Assembly (NCBI RefSeq): GCF_050908235.1
Contig: NZ_CP194340.1
Reading direction: 5' to 3' (one strand)
From: Pseudoramibacter alactolyticus
Lineage (GTDB): Bacteria; Bacillota; Clostridia; Eubacteriales; Eubacteriaceae
Length of the DNA stretch: 64,000 nt
The stretch's first letter is position 1. Every line of letters begins with the position of its first letter. The notes below the pieces were generated by a model. The model did no database searches. It saw nothing but the letters and a program-made list of their open reading frames with translations, and was not told where the DNA came from. Position numbers and translations under genes: made by a program. Positions 53,244 through 62,327 of this stretch are shown one piece after another.

Positions 53244-53275
<32 letters not shown>

Positions 53276-53326
53276 GGAAGGGGAGTGAAAAAGAAACTGA
53301 AACCTGATGCTTACAAGCAGTCGGAG

Positions 53327-53457
53327 TCCGGTACTAAATTTTGTTTAGGCAGGACCAATGTACTACGTATATCTGTTACAAACAGTTGAGAAAGACCGAA
53401 CCTATATCGGTTATACCAACGAAAAGCAGTCTAAGTTAGACAAAATTTAGTACCGGA
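53327..53457 (+). mobile_element. 23S rRNA intervening sequence closed by an 18-bp stem
   Basis: TCCGGTACTAAATTTTGT (53327-53344) and its exact reverse complement (53440-53457) enclose 95 bases. The flanks GTCGGAG and TGACGGCGTG are normal neighbouring rRNA bases. Helix 25 is a known site for intervening sequences that RNase III removes without religation, leaving a fragmented 23S. The interior carries a small GIY-YIG-like frame, described separately. The segment is AT-rich compared with the surrounding rRNA. Confidence 0.88.
53358..53450 (+). CDS. GIY-YIG-like nuclease N-terminal fragment inside the 23S intervening sequence
   Basis: A 30-codon frame from ATG 53358, preceded by AGGCAGG at 4 bases, encodes MYYVYLLQTVEKDRTYIGYT and ten more residues, ending at a TAG that lies within the right stem arm. 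The YYVYLL and YIGYT elements, about 10 residues apart, are the two conserved strands of the GIY-YIG nuclease domain. The catalytic Arg and Glu that should follow are missing, so the product would not cut DNA. It is best read as the stump of an endonuclease that once accompanied this insertion. Confidence 0.65.
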   Translation: MYYVYLLQTVEKDRTYIGYTNEKQSKLDKI

Positions 53458-53985
53458 TGACGGCGTGCTTTTTGTAGAACGGGCCAACGAGTTACGGTAT
53501 GGAGCAAGGTTAAGCACTTCAGGTGCGGAGCCGCAGGGAAACCGAGTCTTAAGAGGGCGAAAGTTGCATGCTGTAGACCCGAAACCGTGTGATCTATCCA
53601 TGGGCAGGGTGAAGCGCAGGTAAAACTGCGTGGAAGCCCGAACCAGTGTCTGTTGAAAAAGGCTTGGATGACCTGTGGATAGGGGTGAAATTCCAATCGA
53701 ACACGGAGATAGCTGGTTCTCCCCGAAATAGCTTTAGGGCTAGCGTAAGCGCAAGACTGACGGAGGTAGAGCACTGACTTGGGTAGGGAGCAAACTGCTT
53801 ACCGAACCATATCAAACTCCGAATGCCGTCCAGTTATCGCTTGCAGTCAGACAGTGGGAGATAAGTTTCATTGTCAAAAGGGAAACAGCCCAGACCATCT
53901 GCTAAGGTCCCCAAGTACCGATTAAGTGGGAAAGGATGTGTCACCGCATAAACAACCAGGATGTTGGCTTAGAAGCAGCCACACA

Positions 53986-54019
<34 letters not shown>

Positions 54020-54761
54020 GTGGTGCGCCGAAAATGAACGGGGCTCAAATCGGCCACCGAAGCAATGGATTGTACGCAAGTACAGTGGTAGGGGAGCAAT
54101 CTCTTGTAGGGCGAAGCCATTTCGTAAGGGATGGTGGACGAAAGAGAAGAGAGAATGTTGGCATGAGTAGCGAAAGTGAAGTGAGAATCTTCACCATCGG
54201 AAGCCCAAGGATTCCTGAGGAAGGCTCGTCCGCTCAGGGTAAGTCGGGACCTAAGCCAAGGCCGAAAGGCGTAGGTGATGGACAATCGGTTGAAATTCCG
54301 ATACTACCGCCTTATATTAAGAGAAGGAGTGACACAGGAGGGAAAGCAGACCCGGGCGTTGGTTGACCCGGGCCAAGCGTCAAGGCCGGCAAGGGAGGCA
54401 AATCCCCTTTGTCAAAAAGCCAAGGCGTGATGGGGAACGAAAAATAAGTAGGGAAGCTGCAGACTCACACTGTCAAGAAAAACTTCTATCGCGTAAGGAG
54501 GTACCCGTACCGCAAACCGACACAGGTAGGCAGGGAGAGAATCCTAAGATGAGCGGGAGAAGTGTTGTTAAGGAACTCGGCAAAAATACTCCGTAACTTC
54601 GGGAGAAGGAGTGCCCCGGAAGGGGCCGCAGTGAAGAGGCTCAAGCGACTGTTTACCAAAAACACAGGTCTCTGCTAAATCGCAAGATGACGTATAGGGG
54701 CTGACGCCTGCCCGGTGCTGGAAGGTTAAGGGGAGTGCTTAGCGCAAGCGAAGGTGCGAAC

Positions 54762-54822
<61 letters not shown>

Positions 54823-55111
54823 AGGTAAGTTCTGACCCGCACGAAAGGCGTAACGATTTGAGCACTGTCTCGACAACACACCCGGTGAAATTGTAGTACT
54901 CGTGAAGATGCGAGTTACCCGCGACAGGACGGAAAGACCCCGTAGAGCTTTACTGTAGTCTGGCATTGGATCTCGATATGTCATGTACAGGATAGGTGGG
55001 AGGCTGAGATACAAGGGCGTCAGCTTTTGAGGAGCCGCTGTTGGGATACCACCCCTGATATATTGGGATTCTAACGAAGGGCTGTGAAACCAGCATTCGG
55101 ACAGTGTCAGA

Positions 55112-55145
<34 letters not shown>

Positions 55146-55319
55146 AGTATCGGAGGCGCCTAAAGTTACCCTCATGATGGTTGGAAACCATCAGTAAGAG
55201 TGCAAAGGCAGAAGGGTGATTGACTGCGAGGCAGACAAGCCGAGCAGGGACGAAAGTCGAGCTTAGTGATCCGGTGGTACCGAGTGGAAGGGCCATCGCT
55301 CAACGGATAAAAGCTACCT

Positions 55320-55350
<31 letters not shown>

Positions 55351-55351
55351 C

Positions 55352-55392
<41 letters not shown>

Positions 55393-55410
55393 TCATCCTG
55401 GGGCTGAAGC

Positions 55411-55444
<34 letters not shown>

Positions 55445-55445
55445 A

Positions 55446-55495
<50 letters not shown>

Positions 55496-55880
55496 TCGTG
55501 GGCGTTAGAAATTTGAGAGGAGCTGTTCCTAGTACGAGAGGACCGGAATGGACAAACCTCTGGTGCACCAGTTGTTCCGCCAGGAGCACAGCTGGGTAGC
55601 CAAGTTTGGCAGGGATAAGTGCTGAAAGCATCTAAGCACGAAGCCCCCCTCAAGATAAGATATCTCATCCTAAAAAAGGAGTAAGGCCACTGGCAGACGA
55701 CCAGGTAGATAGGCCGGAGGTGGAAGTCCAGCAATGGATGGAGCTGACCGGTACTAATCGGCCGAGGTCTTGATCCAAGGTGTTACGGTTTGCGTTTATG
55801 TTGTTTTGAGTGACCTTAAGCAGCGAACCCAATCTTCAAAAAAGATGGGTGAAGAGACAATCGAATAACACCGATAAAAT

Positions 55881-56000
55881 GGTTTCGTGATAATGGCAGA
55901 GAGGCCACACCTGTTCTCATCCCGAACACAGCAGTTAAGCTCTCTCGCGTCGAAAGTACTTGGCGGGCAGCTGCCTGGGAGGATAGATCATCGCGAAACC
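55881..56000 (+). rRNA. rrf: 5S ribosomal RNA
   Basis: About 120 bases, with terminal helix GGTTTCGTGA pairing with TCGCGAAACC and the conserved CACACCTGTTCTCATCCCGA and AACACAGCAGTTAAGCTC segments. Confidence 0.95.
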
Positions 56001-56066
56001 TTTTGCCGGTTGCACCCAGTTTCTAAGGACCGAAGGGACGCCGGAAACGGCTGGAAAACCGCCGAG

Positions 56067-56137
56067 GAGCATTCCCAAGAGAACAAGCTGAAAGCGCAGT
56101 TCGATTGGCTGAAAGCGACCTCGTTATTGCCATGAAA
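56067..56137 (+). repeat. Divergent copy of the post-rrn repeat
   Basis: It begins AAAACCGCCGAGGAG and ends GATTGGCTGAAAGCGACCTCG, like the two longer copies downstream, but its middle is different. It lies just before the first terminator of the rRNA operon. Confidence 0.55.
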
Positions 56138-56144
56138 GTCTGCA

Positions 56145-56167
56145 AAGCCCATAGGGGCTTTTTTTAT
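56145..56167 (+). terminator. rRNA operon terminator
   Basis: AAAGCCC-ATA-GGGGCTTT hairpin with seven T residues. The same 50-base context recurs at 56577-56626. Confidence 0.88.
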
Positions 56168-56291
56168 TGCCCGGAAAATAGCGAAGGCACAGGGCTGTTA
56201 ACTTAAAAGACCATTTGCTAAAAACCGCCGAGGAGGATAGTGGGGAGCGCGAGTCGAAAACGACGCGCGATTGGCTGAAAACGACCTCGTT
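56167..56291 (+). repeat. Post-rrn repeat, copy A (about 125 bp)
   Basis: This segment, from GCCCGGAAAATAGCGAAGGC through AACCGCCGAGGAGGATAGTG to AACGACCTCGTT, is repeated 172 bases further on with only a few base changes. It contains a hairpin around GCGCGAGTCGAAAACGACGCGC. No protein is encoded convincingly. Confidence 0.88.
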
Positions 56292-56318
56292 TAAGAAAAC
56301 ACTGATGATCTATAAACG

Positions 56319-56337
56319 GACCGAAAGGTCTTTTTTT
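56319..56337 (+). terminator. Terminator after repeat copy A
   Basis: GACC-GAAA-GGTC mini-hairpin followed by seven T residues. Confidence 0.7.
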
Positions 56338-56338
56338 A

Positions 56339-56463
56339 TTGTCCGGAAAATAGCGAAGGCACAGGGTTGTTAGCTTAAAAGACCATTTGCTAAAAACCGC
56401 CGAGGAGGATAGTGGGGAGCGCGAGTCGAAAACGATGCGCGATTGGCTGAAAACGACCTCGTT
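56339..56463 (+). repeat. Post-rrn repeat, copy B (about 125 bp)
   Basis: Near-identical to copy A, with substitutions in GTCCGG, GGGTTGTTAGC and CGATGCG. It continues into a different sequence that ends with another terminator at 56590. Confidence 0.88.
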
Positions 56464-56589
56464 ATTGCCGTGAAGGTGCAGAAGGTCGCTGCGCATCTTG
56501 CCGCTTGTGCGCCTGGCAGGCCCCTCAAAATCCCAGCGGTAAAACGGCACGTTATGAGACTCGCCCTCGTTATTGCCATGAAAGTTTGC

Positions 56590-56611
56590 AAAGCCCATAG
56601 GGGCTTTTTTT
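56590..56611 (+). terminator. Terminator, duplicate of the rRNA operon terminator
   Basis: Same AAAGCCC-ATA-GGGGCTTT hairpin and T run as at 56145, in a nearly identical 50-base context. Confidence 0.85.
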
Positions 56612-56768
56612 ATTGCCCGGAAAATAACGATGGCGCAGCCGGAAATTGGCGCTGCTTGAGCGCAGCCCCGGAGCGAAGGCACAGGGATGTTGGGTTAGTA
56701 CAGTTGTCAGAGCGCAATCAGTGCGAATGTCTGTTCTTAGATTATTATAAAATGTAAAAACGAATGTG

Positions 56769-56786
56769 GGCCGGGCGGCCTTTTTT
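56769..56786 (+). terminator. Fourth terminator-like hairpin after the rRNA operon
   Basis: GGCC-GGGC-GGCC hairpin followed by six T residues. Confidence 0.6.
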
Positions 56787-56822
56787 GGTTGAGATCACGG
56801 TATTTCCCGGGGAATAGGCAAT

Positions 56823-56845
56823 AAAAAAGCCGCGCTGCCGCGGCT
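56823..56845 (-). terminator. Minus-strand terminator-like hairpin
   Basis: GCCGCG and CGCGGC pair over a four-base loop; on the minus strand a T6 run follows. No minus-strand gene is seen here, so it may be the remnant of a lost gene. Confidence 0.55.
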
Positions 56846-56894
56846 GGGTCCATTTCAAATATTCCTCATAATATAAGCAAAAAAGGAGGAATCT

Positions 56895-57484
56895 ATGAAA
56901 TACGGATATGTGCGGGTTTCCAGCAGGGAACAAAATATTGACAGGCAGATGACGGCTATGAAGGAGCAGGGTATTGCCAAAGAAAAGATATTTGTGGACA
57001 GGGCGACAGGAAAAAATTTTAACCGAAAAGGCTACAAAAGAATGATGCGCAAAGTAAAGCCCGGAGACGAGATTTTTATCAAATCCATAGACAGACTCGG
57101 AAGAAATTATGACGAGATCATAACCCAGTGGAAGATCATCACAAAGGATAAGGCTGTCCATATTGTCGTCATCGACTTTCCGCTTCTGGATACGAGAAAA
57201 CATGTCAACGGCTTAACCGGCACCTTCATCGCGGACCTTGTGCTGCAGGTCATGTCCTATGTGGCGCAAATTGAAAGGGAAACACGCATAAAAGACAGCT
57301 GGAGGGAATCCGGGAGGCCCGGAAACGCGGCGTGCGGTTCGGAAGAAGACCCATTGCAAAGCCGGATAATTTTGATGAAGTTGCAGCGCTTTGGCAGAAT
57401 GGGCAGGTAAGCCTCAGAGCGGGAGCGAAGCTTCTGAACGTCAGCCATGCGACTTTTTCAAAATGGCTGAAACTACGTGATTAA
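56895..57484 (+). pseudogene. Serine recombinase (resolvase/invertase type), single frameshift
   Basis: The catalytic domain is complete: YGYVRVSSREQNIDRQ with the active-site serines, ERIF-like VDRATGKNFNRKGYK, SIDRLGRNYDEI and GLTGTFIADLVLQVMSYVAQIERE. At the A4 run 57290-57293 one base appears to be missing, and the written frame ends in unrelated residues at 57410. In the other frame it continues LEGIREARKRGVRFGRRPIA and a C-terminal helix-turn-helix (VSLRAGAKLLNVSHATFSKWL) to 57484. About 196 residues if restored, the normal size of a small resolvase. An invertible segment or transposon partner is not seen nearby. Confidence 0.85.
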
Positions 57485-57635
57485 ACGATTTTATATAATG
57501 AATTTGTAAAAAAAGGTAGCAGTTTTTTGCCCGCACTTCTGAGCTTTGATTTCATAAATTTTCCTCCCTTCATCGCTCATTCCGCTACATCTTCACGCGT
57601 TTGCCAAGTTTCCTTTCTCGGGACTGTCTATTAAA
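57485..57635. other. Intergenic segment, nothing recognised
   Basis: AT-rich non-coding sequence between the recombinase and the inverted-repeat element. No gene or clear signal is seen. Confidence 0.5.
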
Positions 57636-57726
57636 TCAGACTTTAATTTACAGACAAAAAGGGCACGTACCCTTCCCCTTTTTTAATATTTTTTTCAGTA
57701 TATCATTGAAGTAAATTAAAGTCTGA
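57636..57726. mobile_element. Small inverted-repeat element (MITE-like) at the adhesin 5' end
   Basis: TCAGACTTTAATTTAC (57636-57651) and its exact reverse complement (57711-57726) bound a 91-bp element. Inside is a hairpin AAGGG-CACGTA-CCCTT followed by CCCC and a T run, which could terminate transcription. The right end lies six bases before the first ATG of the adhesin. No transposase is encoded, so the mobile-element reading is inference; a plain transcriptional hairpin is the alternative. Confidence 0.5.
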
Positions 57727-57731
57727 CTATT

Positions 57732-60700
57732 ATGATGTTTGTGCTAATGTTATTTGGCATGTCAGCACCTAGTATGCAAGTTTTTGCCCAATCCCCAAAC
57801 AGAGGATTGGAAATCTCTCATACAGATTTAGATTTATCAAAACTGGATATGTATGAATTTAAATGCAGACAAGAGAATATGCAAGTTTTGCATACAGACT
57901 CAGGTACATTGCAACAAACTGTTGTTCCAAACGGCAAGTGGAAGAAAAGTACTGTTTTTATGCATAAGTTTAACAAGTCTGCAACACAACAAGGTTTTGA
58001 CAATGTATTAGAGTTACTATTTAGCAATGCCGGAGAAATAAATGGCAGAAAAGTTAATGTAAGAGTAAAAGTTAATCATTTGAGGTTGAATCCGACACAG
58101 TATTGTGGACAGCAGGAAAATTTTAATGACCCAAATTCCGGAGTACCATTTTTGACAGTGGACCAAAACTGGGGGGATAGTGGGATTCAGCTAATGGACC
58201 ATATTTATCCTGACCATCCGAACTTTAATTCCAATGTTGAGCAGGCGTTTGGTATAAGAGCAGAAGTTACTGCCACTTTGGAGTATGCAGACGGTACTCC
58301 ATGTGATTTGAAATTAACTATGCAACCTACTGATATAGATGTAAAACCGGGAAATAAGTTATACAACGGTAATAAAACATCATTTTATGAGGGTGTGGGA
58401 GTGCAAAATATAAACACCGCTATTGATAAGATTGTGTATAACAACGATGTGAAAATTCAGGAACATGATTATCTAAACAATTGGCATTGGTGGGAGGCAC
58501 ATCCAAGTATGCCTGAAGTAGGAACCTCAGGAGTGGATGAATATAATAAAACCGGTTTTGCAATGAGGGCTAAAGCAAATAGCATTAGATTTGCTTACTA
58601 CTCTGCAGCAACTAGTGGGTCATTGTTCAAATTTTACGCAGAAGTTCCTTACTATAATAATCCGGAAAAAACAGCCAAGAAGGTAGTAGATAAGAAAGAA
58701 GTACCTAAAAAAGTCGGAGAACCGATTAAATATACGGTAACCTATACAGTTCCAAGACCGGGTGTAGACATTATTGATGATATTAAAAGCTTGAAATTTA
58801 CAGATCAATTCGATAAAAAGGTTGATTTTAAGAATGCTCAGGTTAAACTTGATGGACAAGTATTAAATGAAGGCACAGATTACAAGCTATCAAAAATTGA
58901 GGCGGAAGGTGTTCCACCGACTATTGAAATAGATATTATTAATAAAGCGTTGTTTGGTAGAGATAAAGCCGGGAAAGTATATGAAATCACGTACAATACT
59001 GTCACTAATAAAAAGGCTTTAGTGAAAGGCGATGACGAGGTAGTTAACTCTACTGCCAGAATGTATTTCGATAATACACCGGTTTTTGCCAATACGGTAA
59101 AAACTAAATTAATCCCTCCAAAAGGTCCTGAAAAGACTGTATTTAAGGGTGGTACAACCACAGTGATTGATGGAAAGGTGGTACAGCCTGAATCAGAGCT
59201 AACGTATGCAGTAACATACAAGAACACAACGGGAGAAGATGTAAAAGCAACTATTACAGATAAGATTCCTGCTCACACAAAGTTCGTATCCGCAGAAAAT
59301 GGCGGGAAAGAATCTGGTGGAGTAGTAACCTGGAAAGCCGATGTAGCAAAAGATCAGTCCGTAACAGTTAAATTTACAGTAAAAGTAGATAAGAATGTCA
59401 ACGGAGCACCAATCGATAATGTTGCAAAGGTGAATGATGGAACAAATGATTTCACAACAAATGAAACACATAATCCAACTCCAACAGGCCCTGAAAAGAC
59501 TGTATTTAAAGGTGGAACAACAACAAAGATTGATGGACAGGTAGTTCAGCCTGAATCAGAGCTAACATATGCAGTAACATACAAGAACACAACGGGAAAA
59601 AATGTAAAAGCTACAATTACCGATAAGATTCCTGAGCATACAACATTTGTATCCGCAGAAAATGGCGGAGCAGAAAAAGATGGAGTAGTAACCTGGAAAG
59701 CCGATGTAGCAAAAGATCAGTCCGTAACAGTTAAATTTACAGTAAAAGTAGATAAGAATGTCAACGGAGCATCAATTGGTAATGTTGCAAAGGTGAATGA
59801 TGGAACAAATGATTTCACAACAAATGAAACACATAATCCAACACCTACAGAACCTGAAAAGACAGTTTTCAAGGGCGGAACCACCACCCAAATTGACGGC
59901 AAGCGCGTCGAGCCCGGCGAAGAGCTGACCTACGCCGTTACCTACAAGAACACGACGGGCAAGGATGTTAAGGCGACCATTACTGACAAACTGCCCGCTC
60001 ACACAAGTTTTGTATCGGCGGATAACGGCGGCAAAGAAGCCGGCGGCGTTGTCACCTGGACTGCGGACGTGGCCAAGGATCAGAGCCTAACCGTTAAATT
60101 CACGGTCAAGGTGGATAAAAATGTCAACGGCGCGCCGGTGGACAACCAGGCCAAAGTCAACGACGGCACCAATGATTACAACACCAACGAAACCCATAAC
60201 CCGACACCGGAAGAGCCGAAGAAAGAAGTCTTTAAGGGCGGCACGACCACCAAGATTGACGGGGAAGTGGTGCAGCCCGGCGACGAGTTAACTTACGCCA
60301 TCACCTATAAAAACACGACGGGCGAGGATGTCAAGGCCACCATCACCGACAAGCTGCCCCAATATACAAGCTTTGTGTCGGCGGATAACGGCGGCAAAGA
60401 AGCCGGCGGCGTTGTCACCTGGACTGCGGACGTGGCTAAGGGCCAGAGTGTCACCGTTAAATTTACCGTCAAGGTAAACAAAAAGATCAACGGTGTGCCG
60501 GTGGACAACCGGGCCAAGGTCAACGACGGCACCAACGATTATCACACCAATGAAACCCATAACCCGACCCCCAAAGAGCCGGTGAAGGAAGTGCTGAAAT
60601 TTCAGTCCAACACCAAGATCGACGGCAAGCGGGTGGAACCAGGGCAAAAGATTACCTATGCGATTACCTACAAGAACACGACCGGGAAAGAAGCCGATGT

Positions 60701-62168
60701 GACCATCACCGACAAGATTCCCGCGCATACAAGCTTTGTGTCCGCGGATAACGGCGGCAAGGAAGCCGGCGGCGTCGTCACCTGGAGCAAGAAGGTCGCA
60801 GACGGGGATGTCTTTGTGGCAACCTTCACGGTTCAGGTCGATCGGGATGTCAACGGCAATGTGATCAAAAACAAGGCAACGGCCAATGACGGCAAAAACA
60901 GCTACGACACCAACGAGGTGACCAACCCGACCCCGACCAAACCCGGGAAAAAAGTCTTTAAAGGGAATACGGCCATCGACATCGATCACAAACGGGTAGA
61001 ACCGGGTCAGGAACTGACCTACGCCGTCACCTACAAGAATACGACCGATCAAGCGGTCAAGGCCACCATTACCGACAAAATTCCCGCACACACGACCTTT
61101 GTGTCGGCGGAAAACGGCGGTAAGTATGCGGACGGCAAGGTCACCTGGACCGCCGATGTGGCCAAAGGCGCAGGCATTACCGTCAAATTTAGGGTCAAGG
61201 TCGACCAGAACGTCAACGGCGCGCCGGTTGACAACAAGGCGCGGGTCAACGACGGGACTAACTGGTATAACACGAACGAAACCCACAACCCGACGCCCAA
61301 AGAACCGATCAAAGACGTTTTTAAGCCCCAGACGACCACCAGCATTGACGGCAAACCCGTTAAGGGCGGACAGGAACTGACCTACGCGATTACCTATGAA
61401 AACACCACCGGTCAGGCCGTGAAGGCGACCATCACCGACAAGATCCCGGCTTATACAAGCTTTGTATCTGCGGAAAACGGCGGCAAAGAAGCCGGCGGCG
61501 TTGTCACCTGGACCGCCGATGTGGCCAAAGGCGGCCGCGTCACCGTTAAATTTACCGTCAAGGTCGATCCGAACGTCAACGGCGCGCCGGTTGACAACAA
61601 GGCGCGGGTCAATGACGGAACCAACGATTATGATACCAACGAAACCCATAACCCAACCCCGACCGAGCCAAGGAAGGAAGTCTTCAAGTCTGGAACGACC
61701 ACCAATATTGACGGCCAGCGGGTAGAACCGGGTCAAAAACTGACCTACGCCATTACCTATGCGAATACCACCGGCGCAGAACGCGATGTGACGATTACGG
61801 ACAGAATCCCGGCTTACACAAGCTTTGTGTCTGCGGATAACGGCGGAAAATTCGCGGGCAGCGTCGTATCGGGCGGCACCGTCACCTGGACTAAGAAAGT
61901 GGCAGCCGGAGAAATCTTCAGGGTTACCTTTACCGTCAAGGTAGATAACCGTCCCAACGGCGCAACGCTGACAAACAAAGCCAATGTCAGGGACGGCGTC
62001 AACGATTCCGATACGAATACGGTCAAGAATCCAACACCCAAAACACCTGAAAAGCCGGCACCGCCAAAGACCGGCGATCATACCGGCATTGGCCTGTTCA
62101 TGCTGCTGTTGCTCGCGTCCGGCGGGGCCCTTGGAACGACGGCTGTCAGAAGGAGAAAAAGACAGTAA
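57732..62168 (+). CDS. Large repeat adhesin with LPxTG-like cell-wall anchor
   Basis: A 1478-residue surface protein. It starts with a hydrophobic stretch ending MQVFAQ (signal peptide, apparently missing its basic N-terminus and with no Shine-Dalgarno). A unique region follows (to about 310), then a domain like the isopeptide-forming fimbrial D2 type (VDKKEVPKKVGEPIKYTVTY to about 460). Eight repeats of 121 residues follow, each reading like KTVFKGGTTT, ELTYAVTYKNTTG, ATITDKIPAHTSFVSADNGG and NETHNPTP (DUF11-like). The C-terminus has PPKTGD, a hydrophobic helix and RRRKRQ, a sortase signal. DNA is AT-rich up to about 59,850 and GC-rich after. Confidence 0.9.
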   Translation: MMFVLMLFGMSAPSMQVFAQSPNRGLEISHTDLDLSKLDMYEFKCRQENMQVLHTDSGTLQQTVVPNGKWKKSTVFMHKFNKSATQQGFDNVLELLFSNAGEINGRKVNVRVKVNHLRLNPTQYCGQQENFNDPNSGVPFLTVDQNWGDSGIQLMDHIYPDHPNFNSNVEQAFGIRAEVTATLEYADGTPCDLKLTMQPTDIDVKPGNKLYNGNKTSFYEGVGVQNINTAIDKIVYNNDVKIQEHDYLNNWHWWEAHPSMPEVGTSGVDEYNKTGFAMRAKANSIRFAYYSAATSGSLFKFYAEVPYYNNPEKTAKKVVDKKEVPKKVGEPIKYTVTYTVPRPGVDIIDDIKSLKFTDQFDKKVDFKNAQVKLDGQVLNEGTDYKLSKIEAEGVPPTIEIDIINKALFGRDKAGKVYEITYNTVTNKKALVKGDDEVVNSTARMYFDNTPVFANTVKTKLIPPKGPEKTVFKGGTTTVIDGKVVQPESELTYAVTYKNTTGEDVKATITDKIPAHTKFVSAENGGKESGGVVTWKADVAKDQSVTVKFTVKVDKNVNGAPIDNVAKVNDGTNDFTTNETHNPTPTGPEKTVFKGGTTTKIDGQVVQPESELTYAVTYKNTTGKNVKATITDKIPEHTTFVSAENGGAEKDGVVTWKADVAKDQSVTVKFTVKVDKNVNGASIGNVAKVNDGTNDFTTNETHNPTPTEPEKTVFKGGTTTQIDGKRVEPGEELTYAVTYKNTTGKDVKATITDKLPAHTSFVSADNGGKEAGGVVTWTADVAKDQSLTVKFTVKVDKNVNGAPVDNQAKVNDGTNDYNTNETHNPTPEEPKKEVFKGGTTTKIDGEVVQPGDELTYAITYKNTTGEDVKATITDKLPQYTSFVSADNGGKEAGGVVTWTADVAKGQSVTVKFTVKVNKKINGVPVDNRAKVNDGTNDYHTNETHNPTPKEPVKEVLKFQSNTKIDGKRVEPGQKITYAITYKNTTGKEADVTITDKIPAHTSFVSADNGGKEAGGVVTWSKKVADGDVFVATFTVQVDRDVNGNVIKNKATANDGKNSYDTNEVTNPTPTKPGKKVFKGNTAIDIDHKRVEPGQELTYAVTYKNTTDQAVKATITDKIPAHTTFVSAENGGKYADGKVTWTADVAKGAGITVKFRVKVDQNVNGAPVDNKARVNDGTNWYNTNETHNPTPKEPIKDVFKPQTTTSIDGKPVKGGQELTYAITYENTTGQAVKATITDKIPAYTSFVSAENGGKEAGGVVTWTADVAKGGRVTVKFTVKVDPNVNGAPVDNKARVNDGTNDYDTNETHNPTPTEPRKEVFKSGTTTNIDGQRVEPGQKLTYAITYANTTGAERDVTITDRIPAYTSFVSADNGGKFAGSVVSGGTVTWTKKVAAGEIFRVTFTVKVDNRPNGATLTNKANVRDGVNDSDTNTVKNPTPKTPEKPAPPKTGDHTGIGLFMLLLLASGGALGTTAVRRRKRQ
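59124..62028 (+). repeat. Eight in-frame 363-bp tandem repeats in the adhesin
   Basis: Units begin at 59124, 59487, 59850, 60213, 60576, 60939, 61302 and 61665, exactly 363 bases (121 residues) apart. Units 1 and 2 are AT-rich and very alike; units 3-8 are GC-rich. Unit 8 carries a few extra residues (GSVVSGG). Constant unit length fits gain and loss by recombination. Confidence 0.95.
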
Positions 62169-62230
62169 GTCAAATATGGGAAAATGATGTGAAAACATCA
62201 TGGATTAAAAAACAAATGAATATTTAAATG

Positions 62231-62259
62231 ATAAGGGATTGGTGTGCCAATCCCTTATT
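62231..62259 (+). terminator. Terminator of the adhesin gene
   Basis: ATAAGGGATTGG and CCAATCCCTTAT form a perfect 12-bp stem with a TGTG loop; the following T run is weak (TGTGTTTT). Confidence 0.8.
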
Positions 62260-62327
62260 GTGTTTTGGGAACCTTTGTATATTTCATATGATAAATGAAA
62301 ATTGAAACGAAATTTCTGAGTTAAAAA

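Noticed and set aside
53327..53457. Group I or group II intron in 23S
   Set aside because: At 131 bases it is too short for a ribozyme core, and the closing 18-bp stem is typical of an excised intervening sequence.
60288..62201. 637-codon minus-strand open frame with internal repeats
   Set aside because: It is the complement of the GC-rich adhesin repeats, and its repetitiveness is inherited from them.
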